The notes under the pieces are model-generated. The model made no database searches. It was not told the DNA's origin and worked only from the letters and a program-made list of their open reading frames with translations. Positions 10,645 to 19,651 of a DNA stretch of 64,000 nt are shown here, in pieces. Source of the stretch: Candidatus Kapaibacterium sp. Lineage in GTDB: Bacteria > Bacteroidota > Ignavibacteria > Kapaibacteriales > WFXC01. The position numbers were made by a program, and so were the translations under genes. The stretch lies in the NCBI GenBank assembly GCA_015490805.1, contig WFXC01000036.1, forward strand, positions 17,029 through 81,028. The letters run 5' to 3'. Each line of letters opens with the position of its first letter. The first letter of the stretch is position 1.

Positions 10645-11029
10645 TTAAGGATCCCCTGACTGTACAACAATGAAGACCGACGCCTTAGCAAAATACAAAT
10701 ATCCAAATTTCGGGGCGAACAGTTGATAGGTGGCTGAATGAAGACACTCAGCACTTTTTTAGGGGAACAGCGATGTAAGCGCACCCCACATCCTGAGCAT
10801 TCTTGCAGCACAGTTCAACCGCTTTTCCCATTCATACTCGGACACTCCCTCAGTCTTCTGCAATGTCAAAATGCCAAAAACCACGGGTGAATAAGCAGAA
10901 AACAGATAGAGCGCTATTCGTCCGCTGAAGCATCAGAAATCAGATTTCTTACGCAGGAAAAACGAAAACGTGTTGCTACCAATTTGCCCGCCACTGCCGT
11001 TGTTGCTAGTTCTGGATGCCGGTAGAGTG
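10645..11029. other. intergenic region upstream of pckA
   Basis: A 385-base spacer between the pckA start and the stop of the TPR protein, both genes on the minus strand. The 150 bases nearest pckA are AT-rich and should hold its promoter; a TATTTTG-like -7 element can be read on the minus strand near 10690, but I find no convincing -33 partner. No ORF with coding character and no recognisable RNA gene is visible here. Confidence 0.4.
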
Positions 11030-11785
11030 TCATTCCAGATCTTCCAGCAATTGCCGGGCTTTGCGTTTGTAGCTGGGATCTTCGGGCATTCGGCTGGGGA
11101 GCTGGAGAATGCGTTGTAACTGTTTGCGCGCTGCTTCTTCTTGATCATCTTCCAGAAGGGCACGGGCGTAATCGAGGCGAAATCGAATGTACGTGCTGTC
11201 CAGTTGCACGGCCATTCGGAGATGAGATAAAGCGTCATCGATATTTCCCCATCCCAGACCCAGGGGGAGGCGCAAGAGCTTCGGCTTTTCTGCTAACTTC
11301 AAGTGTGTTCGCCCCAGAATGTAATGGGCAAGCGCCAGCATAAAGGGGGAGCTGTTATTTAAAGCAATTGCTTTTTCTGCATCGTCCCGTATGGCTGCAA
11401 CAACATCACCGACAGAGAAAACACCTCGAAAAAGGGCGATTTTGCCGTTTGTTGCTGCCCGGTAGATGTATCCTTCCATTCCCTTCGGATTGCGCCGGAT
11501 TGCCCGATCAGCGTACTGCTTCGCCTGGTTATAAGCCCGCTCCTGCTGCTCTTCCGTTGGGAGCGTTTCTCCATAGACAATCCAGGCGCGGGCAGCCCGC
11601 CACAGTAGTGGATAGGAATTCGGGTGAAGGGGTAGCAAAGAATCGATGAGCTGCTTGGCTGCCTGAATTTTTCCGCGATCCATTAGTCGATCAAATCGTT
11701 CCAGGTGATTTGACAGAGGCTGAGCGCTCGCGATACTGAGAAACGCCAGCACACAAAACGCCATTATCGTTCGTTGTTGTGCCAT
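11030..11785 (-). CDS. secreted TPR-repeat protein
   Basis: A protein of 251 aa with an N-terminal signal peptide (hydrophobic TIMAFCVLAFLSIASA, cut expected after Ala) followed by helical TPR-like repeats. Examples are HLERFDRLMDRGKIQAAKQL, the segment around residues 85-105, and HLRMAVQLDSTYIRFRLDYAR. The spacing of small and large residues resembles the TPR module seen in RMD1-type regulators and in many Bacteroidota periplasmic proteins. It is probably a periplasmic scaffold. It is divergent from the heptose kinase gene across about 90 bases; no functional partner is evident. Confidence 0.75.
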   Translation of the reverse strand: MAQQRTIMAFCVLAFLSIASAQPLSNHLERFDRLMDRGKIQAAKQLIDSLLPLHPNSYPLLWRAARAWIVYGETLPTEEQQERAYNQAKQYADRAIRRNPKGMEGYIYRAATNGKIALFRGVFSVGDVVAAIRDDAEKAIALNNSSPFMLALAHYILGRTHLKLAEKPKLLRLPLGLGWGNIDDALSHLRMAVQLDSTYIRFRLDYARALLEDDQEEAARKQLQRILQLPSRMPEDPSYKRKARQLLEDLE

Positions 11786-11877
11786 TGTTTGTCGGGCTTT
11801 GTTTCCGAAACTGTCTTTACGAAAAGCAATCTACGCATTTTACACAAAAAAGAGGTTCAACGACAAAGGCAAATCGA

Positions 11878-12891
11878 ATGGATGGAATCGAATGGGAGCG
11901 ATTCCAGCAACTCCGGAAGCAGTGGGGTGCAAAGTCGGTTGCTGTCATTGGCGATGTGATGCTGGATCATTACTACTGGGGCGTGGTAAACCGGTTGTCA
12001 CCTGAAGCGCCTGTTCCAATTGTCGATTTGCAGGAAGAAAGTTTTCACCTTGGTGGCGCTTCCAATGTGGCGAATAACCTTGCCTGCCTGGGATTGCATC
12101 CTGTTATTTTCGGTGTTGTAGGCAATGACGAGGCGGGGAGGACACTGCGGGAATTGTTAGAGCAAAACGGGATGGAATCTGCTGGCATCATTGTGGATGA
12201 GCAGCGACCGACAACGGTGAAAACCCGGATCATTGGCAACAATCAACACATCGCACGATTGGATCGTGAAAACCGTGCCGTGCTGTCGCCACAACTTACG
12301 GCACAACTGGTGGGATTGATTGAAAGTTTTGCCTCACAACTGGATGCAGTTATTTTTCAGGACTATGACAAAGGTGTCATTACACCCCAGCTCATTGAGA
12401 CTGTCAAACAGATCGCTCATCGCTTTGATCTTCCCATTTTTGTTGATCCCAAGTATCGCAATTTCTTTCACTACACCGATGTGACCTTTTTCAAGCCGAA
12501 CAAGAAAGAGACGCAAGATGCGCTGCATTTGCCATTGCAGACGTTCGAGGATGTTGAAAAAGCGGGAAATCAGCTTCGCCACCGCCTCAATGCCGATTTG
12601 GTATTGATTACCCTGGGTGCAGACGGGATGGTGTTGTTCGATTCGAGTGATACAGCAACCCATATTTCCACGCGGGCGCGTCACGTAGCGGATGTTTCCG
12701 GTGCTGGAGATACGGTCATTGCGACCTTTGTCGCCGCATCTCTGGGAGGAGCAACGCCGGGTGAAGCGGCAGCATTGTCGAACATCGCTGCGGGCGCCGT
12801 GTGCGAGGAACCCGGCATTATCCCCATTACAATGGCAATGCTGGAACGTGCAATACAGCAAGCTGAAGAGCTTTATGATTCTTCCGCGTGA
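11878..12891 (+). CDS. rfaE1: D-glycero-beta-D-manno-heptose-7-phosphate kinase
   Basis: PfkB/ribokinase-family kinase that phosphorylates heptose-7-phosphate at C1 during synthesis of ADP-heptose for the LPS inner core. Family marks: GDVMLDHYYWG near residue 27, SFHLGGASNVANNLA for sugar binding, and the C-terminal DVSGAGDTVIATF with the catalytic Asp and anion hole. The ORF extends upstream, but ATG 11878 follows an AAAGG ribosome site and gives a normal 337-aa kinase. Its end overlaps the adenylyltransferase gene by 17 bases, so the two activities that are fused in E. coli HldE are separate polypeptides here. Confidence 0.93.
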   Translation: MDGIEWERFQQLRKQWGAKSVAVIGDVMLDHYYWGVVNRLSPEAPVPIVDLQEESFHLGGASNVANNLACLGLHPVIFGVVGNDEAGRTLRELLEQNGMESAGIIVDEQRPTTVKTRIIGNNQHIARLDRENRAVLSPQLTAQLVGLIESFASQLDAVIFQDYDKGVITPQLIETVKQIAHRFDLPIFVDPKYRNFFHYTDVTFFKPNKKETQDALHLPLQTFEDVEKAGNQLRHRLNADLVLITLGADGMVLFDSSDTATHISTRARHVADVSGAGDTVIATFVAASLGGATPGEAAALSNIAAGAVCEEPGIIPITMAMLERAIQQAEELYDSSA

Positions 12892-13363
12892 ACAGATTCC
12901 TTCAGTTCTTGCGCCGCATCGCCAGCGCGGTGAGCGGATTGTGTTCACCAACGGCTGCTTCGATCTGGTTCACTCAGGACACTTGTTGTACCTTCAGGCG
13001 GCGCGCTCCCTGGGAGATTGCCTGATCGTTGGCTTAAATTCTGACCGATCAGTGCAGCGGATTAAAGGACCAACCCGTCCGGTACTGCCGCAGCAAGACC
13101 GGACATTGCTGCTGGATTCACTCCGGTTTGTGGATTACGTCGTTCTGTTCGATGAAGATACGCCGGAGCAATTGATCCGGGAAATTCGACCGGATATTCT
13201 GGTCAAAGGGGGGGACTATCGCCCCCATCAAATTGCAGGTGCATCCTTTGTCACGAGTTATGGAGGTTCTGTTGTTCTACTTCCTTACATCGAAGGGAAG
13301 TCGACGACTGCTATTATTGCCAGAATCTGTGAGACTATCTGTCAAACAACGGCAACGGAATAA
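12875..13363 (+). CDS. rfaE2: D-glycero-beta-D-manno-heptose 1-phosphate adenylyltransferase
   Basis: Nucleotidyltransferase that makes ADP-heptose from heptose-1-phosphate and ATP, the step after RfaE1. The 162-aa protein has the class signature FTNGCFDLVHSGHLLYL (the (H/D)xGH motif) near residue 24 and ends with the YGGSVVLLPYIEGKSTTAII segment typical of RfaE2. The ATG at 12875 lies inside the end of rfaE1; longer frames upstream are shadows of that gene. The stop overlaps the next start by one base (TAATG), indicating an operon with rfaE1, the SDR and the ABC ATPase. Confidence 0.93.
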   Translation: MILPREQIPSVLAPHRQRGERIVFTNGCFDLVHSGHLLYLQAARSLGDCLIVGLNSDRSVQRIKGPTRPVLPQQDRTLLLDSLRFVDYVVLFDEDTPEQLIREIRPDILVKGGDYRPHQIAGASFVTSYGGSVVLLPYIEGKSTTAIIARICETICQTTATE

Positions 13364-14151
13364 TGGCACAGTCGCTGAATGGAAAAATCGTGCTGATCAC
13401 CGGGGCATCATCGGGTATTGGGGCTGCGTGCGCCGAGGTTTTTGCTGAGGCTGGCGCTCGCCTGCTACTACTGGCACGTCGTCAGGACCGACTGGAGAAA
13501 CTTGCTGCATCACTGCGATCGCAGCATCATACCGAAGTACTTCCTCTCCAGTGCGATGTGCGTTCGCTGGATCAGGTTCGCCGGGTTTTTGAGACGCTGC
13601 CAGCAGAATGGCAGGCAATTGATGTGCTGATCAATAATGCAGGACTTGCCCGGGGATTGAATCCAATCGATCAGGGCAATATCCAGGATTGGGAAGAGAT
13701 GATTGACACCAATGTGAAGGGGTTGCTGTATGTAACCCGCCAGGTACTTCCCGGAATGATTCAGCGGCAGCGGGGCACCATCGTTAACATTGGTTCTATT
13801 GCTGGACGGGAAGTCTACCCGCAGGGGAATGTGTATTGTGCAACCAAACACGCCGTTCGGGCACTGTCGCAGGCAATTCGTATCGATACCAATGGGAAAA
13901 ACATTCGAGTGTGTAATGTTGATCCGGGATTGGTAGAAACCGAGTTTTCCCTGGTGCGGTTCCGTGGCGATATAGAGCAGGCAAAAAAGGTATACGAGGG
14001 TTATACCCCACTTTCACCGCGAGATGTTGCCGAAGTGGTGCTCTTTTGTGTCCAGCGACCCCCACACGTTACCATCGCTGATGTTCTGGTACTGCCCACC
14101 GATCAGGCAACAACAACCATTGTGCACAAAACGGACTCTTCCGGTCAATGA
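13363..14151 (+). CDS. short-chain dehydrogenase/reductase (YdfG-like)
   Basis: NAD(P)-dependent SDR of 262 aa. Visible motifs: cofactor loop TGASSGIGAAC (residues 12-22), ARRQDRL after strand 2 (basic residues suggesting NADP), NNAGLA, and the catalytic Ser (NIGSIAG) with YCATK. It closely resembles the YdfG/serine 3-dehydrogenase group, which reduces 3-hydroxy acids or related small carbonyls; the actual substrate is unknown. Overlaps rfaE2 by one base and the ABC ATPase by four, so it is co-translated with both. Confidence 0.88.
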   Translation: MAQSLNGKIVLITGASSGIGAACAEVFAEAGARLLLLARRQDRLEKLAASLRSQHHTEVLPLQCDVRSLDQVRRVFETLPAEWQAIDVLINNAGLARGLNPIDQGNIQDWEEMIDTNVKGLLYVTRQVLPGMIQRQRGTIVNIGSIAGREVYPQGNVYCATKHAVRALSQAIRIDTNGKNIRVCNVDPGLVETEFSLVRFRGDIEQAKKVYEGYTPLSPRDVAEVVLFCVQRPPHVTIADVLVLPTDQATTTIVHKTDSSGQ

Positions 14152-15242
14152 CCACCGTAGAATTTGTGGCGTTGACCCACTTTTTTCAACCGGAACATCG
14201 CATTCTGGATAACCTCTCCTTTACCGTCCGTCCCGGAGAGTTTCTGGTTATTCTGGGACCATCAGGGAGTGGCAAGTCAACTTTACTGCGGCTGATAGCT
14301 GGTCTGGACACACCGAAAAGTGGCGACATTCGCTTTGATGGACATTCGATTCTCCCGCTTGCACCGGCTGAGCGAGATGTTGGGATGGTTTTCCAGAACT
14401 ATGCACTATATCCTCACTTAACGGTGTGGGAAAACCTAGCTTTTCCTCTGTTGATTCGGAAGGAAGCCCGGCACATCATTGAGCAGCAGGTACGCCGTAT
14501 TGCTGAACTGTTGCAGTTAGAATCACTCCTCGATCGCAAACCTCGAGCGCTTTCTGGCGGTCAGCAACAGCGGGTTGCGCTGGGCAGGGCGTTGATTCGG
14601 CAACCTCGCGTGTTCCTGCTGGACGAACCGCTCTCCAATCTGGACGCTCAACTGCGGCAGCAGATGCGTAAGGAACTGGTGCGCCTGCAAAAGGAGCTTT
14701 TTCTGACCACCACACTGTACGTCACGCACGATCAGACAGAAGCGATGACAATGGGAGATCGAATCGCTTTGCTGTATGATGGACAATTGCAGCAAATTGG
14801 CACGCCGCAGGAAATTTATCACCGTCCTGCCAATCAGTTCGTTGCGGGCTTTATTGGATCTCCACCGATGAATTTTTTTCCGGGAAGACTGGAGATCCAC
14901 CATACCGAGCTGCGGTTTGTAGCAACTGCTGGTTTTCACATTCCGTTGCAGAGCTGGCGCCCGGAAGGACAGCCACGGTCGCAGGAAGGAGTACTGGGAA
15001 TTCGCCCTGAACATTTACAACCAATGGCAACATCTGAATTGTTTGCCGCTGTTGTGGAATTTGTGGAAAACATTGGACACGAGGCTATCGCCTACTTTTC
15101 ACTGGCAGGCAGCTCTTACTGCTTCCGTTCTCAGCAGTTGCTCACTCCACAAACAACCATTTCCATAGGCTTGCATCCTGCTGCACAGCTTCATTGGTTC
15201 GAACCTTCCGGGAAGCGGAGTGTGACGTGGTCAAGGGAATAA
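14148..15242 (+). CDS. ABC transporter ATP-binding protein (MalK/UgpC type)
   Basis: ATPase of 364 aa with Walker A GPSGSGKST, Q-loop, signature LSGGQQQRVALGRAL, Walker B VFLLDEPLSNLD and H-loop VTHDQ. The C-terminal ~120 residues form a TOBE/MalK-type regulatory domain (LGIRPEHL). This layout belongs to importers for sugars, glycerol phosphate or related solutes. No permease or binding protein is encoded nearby, so it either serves a distant permease or is shared among several. It starts with an ATGA overlap on the SDR gene. Confidence 0.88.
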   Translation: MTTVEFVALTHFFQPEHRILDNLSFTVRPGEFLVILGPSGSGKSTLLRLIAGLDTPKSGDIRFDGHSILPLAPAERDVGMVFQNYALYPHLTVWENLAFPLLIRKEARHIIEQQVRRIAELLQLESLLDRKPRALSGGQQQRVALGRALIRQPRVFLLDEPLSNLDAQLRQQMRKELVRLQKELFLTTTLYVTHDQTEAMTMGDRIALLYDGQLQQIGTPQEIYHRPANQFVAGFIGSPPMNFFPGRLEIHHTELRFVATAGFHIPLQSWRPEGQPRSQEGVLGIRPEHLQPMATSELFAAVVEFVENIGHEAIAYFSLAGSSYCFRSQQLLTPQTTISIGLHPAAQLHWFEPSGKRSVTWSRE

Positions 15243-15282
15243 AAAAATGCCTTACCATCGGGGGGGCTTGATGGTAAGGCAT
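15241..15282 (-). terminator. rho-independent terminator, minus-strand reading
   Basis: A perfect 13-bp stem (ATGCCTTACCATC at 15247-15259 with GATGGTAAGGCAT at 15270-15282) encloses a G-rich 10-base loop. Read on the minus strand the stem is followed by seven Ts, so it should end transcripts from the minus-strand oligopeptidase operon whose last stop is about 200 bases away. It lies directly after the stop of the plus-strand ABC ATPase gene, but on that strand there is no T run. Confidence 0.8.
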
Positions 15283-15480
15283 GCAGCATAAAGAGGAAGA
15301 GAATAGCGAGACGGGTCGGATTTCAAAGATCAATTTTTCAGATCTTTCCTTCCCGACTTCTATCTCCAATCGCAAAGATACAAATTTCTCTGCAAATACG
15401 CAAGATGTCCAGAAGAAAAACACTTCGCAGAGCAGGTGGAGAGCAGGGACAGGTAGATGCTGCCCCTGCGGTCATCGGCG

Positions 15481-17196
15481 CTAAGCGACAGTCGACGCCG
15501 AAGGGATAACCTGCTCTGTCAGCGTTCGAAGTAGAGCCACAACCTCGGTGACGGTTTGCTGGACAACCTGGGAATCGAAGGGTGAGGAGAGCCCAACGGT
15601 TTGCAGGGTTTGCACGAAGGAGAGGCGTCCACCTAACTGACACAGCCTTTGATACTTCTGGAAGGTTTCTGCATACGATCGACGGGATTGCAACCAGATC
15701 TGGAAGGCACAAAGCTGTGCCAGGGCGTAATCGATGTAATAAAACGGTGCGCGATAAATGTGAAGTTGCCGCTGCCAGAATCGCCCTTGCTCCAGCGCTG
15801 GAATGCCGGTGTTGTCCCGCCACGGCAGGTATTGCTTTTCCATTTCCTGCCATACAGCTAACCGCTGCTGCGGGGACATTTCTGGTTGCTCGTAAATGCG
15901 ATGCTGAAACTCATCCACGGCGGCAGCATAGCACAGGAAGCTGACTGCTGCAAAGAGGTGCTGAGTATAAAATTTTTCGACCTCATCTCCGAAGAACAGA
16001 TCCATCCACGGATAGGTGAGAAATTCCATCCCCATCGAGTGGATTTCGGCGGTTTCTAAGGTTGGGGACATATATGCCAGGAAAGGCTGGGTACTGCTCT
16101 GATCTTGTTGGAAAGCGTGGCCAAATTCATGTGTGAGCACACGGACGTCATCGATGGTCCCGTTAAAGTTGGCAAAAATGAAGGGAGATCGGTAGTCGGG
16201 AAGATAGGCACAGTATCCGCCGCTGGCTTTGCCGGGACGACTGAGGACGTCCAGAAATTCATCTTCGACCAGATGCGTCATCAGCCGGGCTGTCTCATCA
16301 GAGAGCTGAGTGTACATTGTTTTTGCCTGTTGCAGTATCCATTCGGGATCGCCTTTGGGCTGTGGATTACCGGAAGGGAAAAGCAGCGCTTCGTCGTAAA
16401 TCCGCAGATGATCCAGATTCAACCATTGTTGCTGTTCTTGACGCAGCTGCTGCACGATTGGAACCACCGTCTCCCGGATGACCTTTCGAAGTTGTGCGAC
16501 ATCTTCCGGCGTGTAGTCGGTGCGGAACATTTCCAGGTAGCGAAGCTGGATGTAATTGTCAAATCCCAGCTTCCGGGCTTTCTGATGCCGCAGTTTAACC
16601 AGTTGGTCATAAATAGTGTCCAGTTCCGCTGCCAGATTGCCCAGTGCATTCCACAACGCTTCAGCAGCCGCTTTCCGGGTTTCTCGGTCCGGATCCTGTA
16701 GAAATGGCTGGATTTGAGACATCGTGTACTGATTACCCCGAAACGTGATGAGCAGGGATCCCGTCAGCTCCGTGTAACGCCGTTCCAGTGCCACGATCTG
16801 CAGCAGGAGGGGTTTAATCGAAGGATCAAAGGTTTGTAGACTGATTTCGTAGCCCTGAAATAGCCGCTCCCCCACCTGTTGCTCTACTACTGGTCGTTGT
16901 GGATGTTCGACCAATGCAGCAAGCAGTTGCCGCTGTTTTTCAGCTAATTCAGGAAGGAGTTGTTCCCAGAAAATTTTTTCGTTTTTCCAGAATTCGCTGC
17001 GAACATCCTGCGTGAAACGGATATGAACAAGTGCCTGAAGAGTGCGAATGTGCCGCTGCAGTTGATCCACTTCCTTGAGAATAGTCAGCAATGCGTCAGC
17101 ACTGTCTGTGGATCGAGCCTGTTGCTCCAGGCGCTGAATCTGTTGTAGCAATTCCTGCTGATCCGGACGCTCATAAGGAATTTCCGAAAATCGCAT
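15481..17196 (-). CDS. M3-family oligoendopeptidase (PepF-like)
   Basis: Zinc metallopeptidase of 571 aa that cleaves short peptides in the cytoplasm. The catalytic HEFGH is at about residue 355, in VRVLTHEFGHAFQ, with the distal Glu in the downstream helix (ETAEIHSMGMEFL). Length and layout match the compact oligoendopeptidase group rather than Dcp/thimet peptidases. The frame is open to 17574, but the ATG at 17196 follows AAAGGGGACGGA and gives MRFSEIPYERP, a normal family start. Likely co-transcribed with rdgB, 133 bases upstream. Confidence 0.92.
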   Translation of the reverse strand: MRFSEIPYERPDQQELLQQIQRLEQQARSTDSADALLTILKEVDQLQRHIRTLQALVHIRFTQDVRSEFWKNEKIFWEQLLPELAEKQRQLLAALVEHPQRPVVEQQVGERLFQGYEISLQTFDPSIKPLLLQIVALERRYTELTGSLLITFRGNQYTMSQIQPFLQDPDRETRKAAAEALWNALGNLAAELDTIYDQLVKLRHQKARKLGFDNYIQLRYLEMFRTDYTPEDVAQLRKVIRETVVPIVQQLRQEQQQWLNLDHLRIYDEALLFPSGNPQPKGDPEWILQQAKTMYTQLSDETARLMTHLVEDEFLDVLSRPGKASGGYCAYLPDYRSPFIFANFNGTIDDVRVLTHEFGHAFQQDQSSTQPFLAYMSPTLETAEIHSMGMEFLTYPWMDLFFGDEVEKFYTQHLFAAVSFLCYAAAVDEFQHRIYEQPEMSPQQRLAVWQEMEKQYLPWRDNTGIPALEQGRFWQRQLHIYRAPFYYIDYALAQLCAFQIWLQSRRSYAETFQKYQRLCQLGGRLSFVQTLQTVGLSSPFDSQVVQQTVTEVVALLRTLTEQVIPSASTVA

Positions 17197-17329
17197 TTCC
17201 GTCCCCTTTCTGTTCCTTCTTGCTAGTTGCAGCCAGTTCTTCCCCTGGAAAAGGCAGCAAGACGTTTTCTGCGCTGGTTTCGTGAAATGTCGCTTTCCAG
17301 CAAGCAGAATGCAGAAGGAAGAGATGTTG

Positions 17330-17965
17330 TTAGCGGTGTTGGGTTGCCAGTGGAATGTCGTAGTAGGCAGCAAACTTTTGGGCAAATGCTTCCAGCGCGC
17401 GCCGGCGATGGCTGATGCGATTTTTGATCGCTGCGGGCAGTTCTGCGAACGTGTGGTGATGCCCTTCCGGGATGAAAATCGGATCATAACCGAACCCGCC
17501 CGTTCCTCGTTCCTGTTCGGCGATTTTGCCCGGACATATTCCTTCTGCAAAGAAAATGCGGAGGGAGTCGACAAAGCAGATCATGGTGCGGAATCGAGCG
17601 TTGCGCTTCTCTGGTGCAACCGCTGAAAGTTCTTTCAGCAACTTCTGCCGATTTTTCCGGTCATCTTGATCTTCGCCTGCATACCGTGCAGTGTGAATGC
17701 CCGGTGCACCATTGAGCGCCTCGACTTCCAGTCCGGTATCGTCTGCAATAGCGGGGAGTCCGCTGGCGCGGTGGAACGCGATGGCTTTCAGGTAAGCATT
17801 CTCTTCCAGTGTCATACCCGTTTCTTCTACCTCCACGTGGAGATCCAGAGAAGCGGGGGAGAGGATCTGAACGGCACCGTGAAGTAGCTCATCAAGGATG
17901 TGCTGGACTTCCTCAATCTTATGCGGATTGTTGGAGGCAATGAGCAGTTGATACCGACCGCTCAT
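17330..17965 (-). CDS. rdgB: XTP/dITP pyrophosphatase
   Basis: Ham1/RdgB-family house-cleaning enzyme that hydrolyses XTP, dITP and ITP to the monophosphates so they do not enter nucleic acids. Motifs: IASNNPHKIEEV near the N-terminus, ADDTGLEVEAL, GAPGIHTARYAG, GFGYDPIFIPEG and SHRRRALEAF at the end. At 211 aa it is full length. The start overlaps the end of the aminotransferase gene by four bases. Confidence 0.95.
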   Translation of the reverse strand: MSGRYQLLIASNNPHKIEEVQHILDELLHGAVQILSPASLDLHVEVEETGMTLEENAYLKAIAFHRASGLPAIADDTGLEVEALNGAPGIHTARYAGEDQDDRKNRQKLLKELSAVAPEKRNARFRTMICFVDSLRIFFAEGICPGKIAEQERGTGGFGYDPIFIPEGHHHTFAELPAAIKNRISHRRRALEAFAQKFAAYYDIPLATQHR

Positions 17966-19113
17966 CTATTGGCTCCTTCGCTCATCCACGCTTTCTGAAA
18001 GGTTGCAATGCCCGCACCGAATTCAAAATGATAATGTTGGTGCTGAAGTAATTGTTCCATCGCACTGATCAGGTACAGGTGGCGTTCGTACGGTAACCAT
18101 CCCATATGGGAAACCCGGAAAATTTTGCCTTTGAGTTGCTCCTGTCCACCGGCAACCACGATACCGAACTGTTCATAGAGTTGCTGGCGGAATGATTCTC
18201 CACCGGGAGGAAGATAAACAGGCGTAACCGCGTGAGAAGAGCTCTGTCCGAAAACTCGCAGTTGCAATGCTTCCAGCGCAGCACGGAAGGCGTGGGCGCG
18301 ACGCTGATGAAAATGCCATATCGCTTCCAGTCCTGCGTTCTGGAAATACTGCAACACAGCATCGGCTCCCTGGAGCAGAGGAATTGCCGGTGTCCAGGGT
18401 GTTAAGCCTTTCTCAGCCGATCGACGCGCTTGCAGTAGGTCGAAATACCAGCTAACCGCAGAGCGGTGCTGCACTCTGTCCCACGCCCGCTGGCTCAGGG
18501 CAACGAAAGCCAGTCCCGGAGGGAGCATCAGCGATTTTTGTGAGCCAGTAAACACCACATCCAGTCCCCATTGATCCATCGGTAGCGGGTGAACACCCAG
18601 GGAACTGACCGCATCGACACAGATCAGGGCGTCGCTGTATGTGCGAACGATGCGGGCAATGGCTTTGACATCACTCAAGGCGCCAGTTGAAGTTTCGCTG
18701 TGTACGACCCAGAAGGAGACCAGATTGGGCATTGATTGTACCACTGACTCGACTTCTTCCAGCAGTGGCGCTTCTCCCCAGGGGACGGACAATCGGTGCA
18801 CCTGAGCACCGAAGCGCTCCAGCATCTGTGCCCAGCGCTCTGCAAATTTTCCGTTGACAACGACGCAGTGGGGAGCAGTGCTGGCAAATAACTGCTGGAT
18901 AACCGCTTCGGCTGCTCCGGTTGCTGAGCAGGTAAGGGCGAGAACCGGCTGCTCGGTTTGAAAGAGCCATTGCAGCCGCTGGTGCAATTGCTGCCAGAGC
19001 TGGCGAAATGCGTCGCTGCGATGGTACAACGGCTGCTGCATTGCCTCGTAGACAAACGGAGGAACAGCCGTGGGACCGGGAGTAAAGAGCACAATGTTGC
19101 GCTGCCTGTTCAT
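17962..19113 (-). CDS. class V aminotransferase (serine/alanine-glyoxylate type)
   Basis: PLP-dependent aminotransferase of 383 aa. The N-terminus FTPGPTAVPPFV is the class V hallmark. The PLP lysine is in TGSQKSLMLPPGLAF, preceded by the Asp that contacts the cofactor nitrogen (CVDAVSSLG). Family members interconvert alanine/glyoxylate, serine/pyruvate, or act as phosphoserine aminotransferase; the exact donor cannot be read from the sequence. First gene of the minus-strand operon with rdgB and the oligopeptidase. Confidence 0.87.
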   Translation of the reverse strand: MNRQRNIVLFTPGPTAVPPFVYEAMQQPLYHRSDAFRQLWQQLHQRLQWLFQTEQPVLALTCSATGAAEAVIQQLFASTAPHCVVVNGKFAERWAQMLERFGAQVHRLSVPWGEAPLLEEVESVVQSMPNLVSFWVVHSETSTGALSDVKAIARIVRTYSDALICVDAVSSLGVHPLPMDQWGLDVVFTGSQKSLMLPPGLAFVALSQRAWDRVQHRSAVSWYFDLLQARRSAEKGLTPWTPAIPLLQGADAVLQYFQNAGLEAIWHFHQRRAHAFRAALEALQLRVFGQSSSHAVTPVYLPPGGESFRQQLYEQFGIVVAGGQEQLKGKIFRVSHMGWLPYERHLYLISAMEQLLQHQHYHFEFGAGIATFQKAWMSEGANR

Positions 19114-19651
19114 CGTCGCTGCTCCGTTTCTTTTGTTGGCTCTCTTACGGTTAGCTTCGGGTTGTATTGGAGTTGCGTAGAGATCGCAAAGTGTCGGGAT
19201 GATTTGCTATCTACGAACGCTCTGGGAGCGCCGGCTGGGAGTACCGACTTCAGTCGGCAAGGGATCAACGATGCACACTAAAGTGTGCGCTCCCAGTAAA
19301 TGCATTCTAAAGGATGCGTCCCCAGTAAATGCACACTGAAGCGTACGCTTCACTGGGAGCGCCGACTTTCGTCGGCAAAAATGCACACTGGGAGCGCCGA
19401 CTTTCGTCGGCAAACATTCCTGTTCCTGCGGAGCGATAGTGGGGGCAAAAATTTGTATATATAGGTGGACGCTGCCAGAAGTATGCGCTGAAACAGGTGT
19501 TCTCGATTGGCAACTTTGGAGCTGTAAAATCCGGTGCTGCAATGATTGTACGGATCAACAGGAACCTTCTCAAAATGCTGCATTTGCCACTGGAAAAGGG
19601 GCAAAAGAGTCTGTTGCCATAATCAGTTTGTACATCCAGAGGAGTTGACCG
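19114..19651. other. gene-free, repeat-bearing spacer
   Basis: 538 bases between divergently transcribed genes. The first ~100 bases should hold the aminotransferase promoter. Bases 19221-19413 are a short array of hairpin-forming repeats, described separately. The part up to 19651 is unique sequence leading to the DUF1036-like gene, whose ribosome site is AGAGGAG at 19638. I see no coding ORF and no recognisable RNA gene. Confidence 0.5.
19221..19413. repeat. array of dispersed hairpin repeats (type A and type B units)
   Basis: Type A unit is CTGGGAGCGCCGACTTTCGTCGGCAA with an internal GCCGAC/GTCGGC stem. Units are at about 19235-19260, 19352-19378 and 19388-19413, with a partial one at 19222-19234. 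Type B units are short palindromes beside TCCCAGTAAATGCA: GCACACT/AGTGTGC (19273-19288), GCATTCT/AGGATGC (19302-19317) and GAAGCGTACGCTTC (19338-19351). The CTGGGAG and CTCCCAG ends are inverted with respect to each other. A related copy is near 62496. This looks like a REP-type non-coding element, not CRISPR. Confidence 0.8.

Noticed and set aside
15193..15210. GGTTCGAACC as a tRNA T-loop
   Set aside because: It lies within the ABC ATPase coding sequence and no cloverleaf can be folded.
19221..19413. CRISPR array
   Set aside because: Units are unequal in length, carry internal palindromes of changing sequence, and there are no uniform spacers or cas genes.
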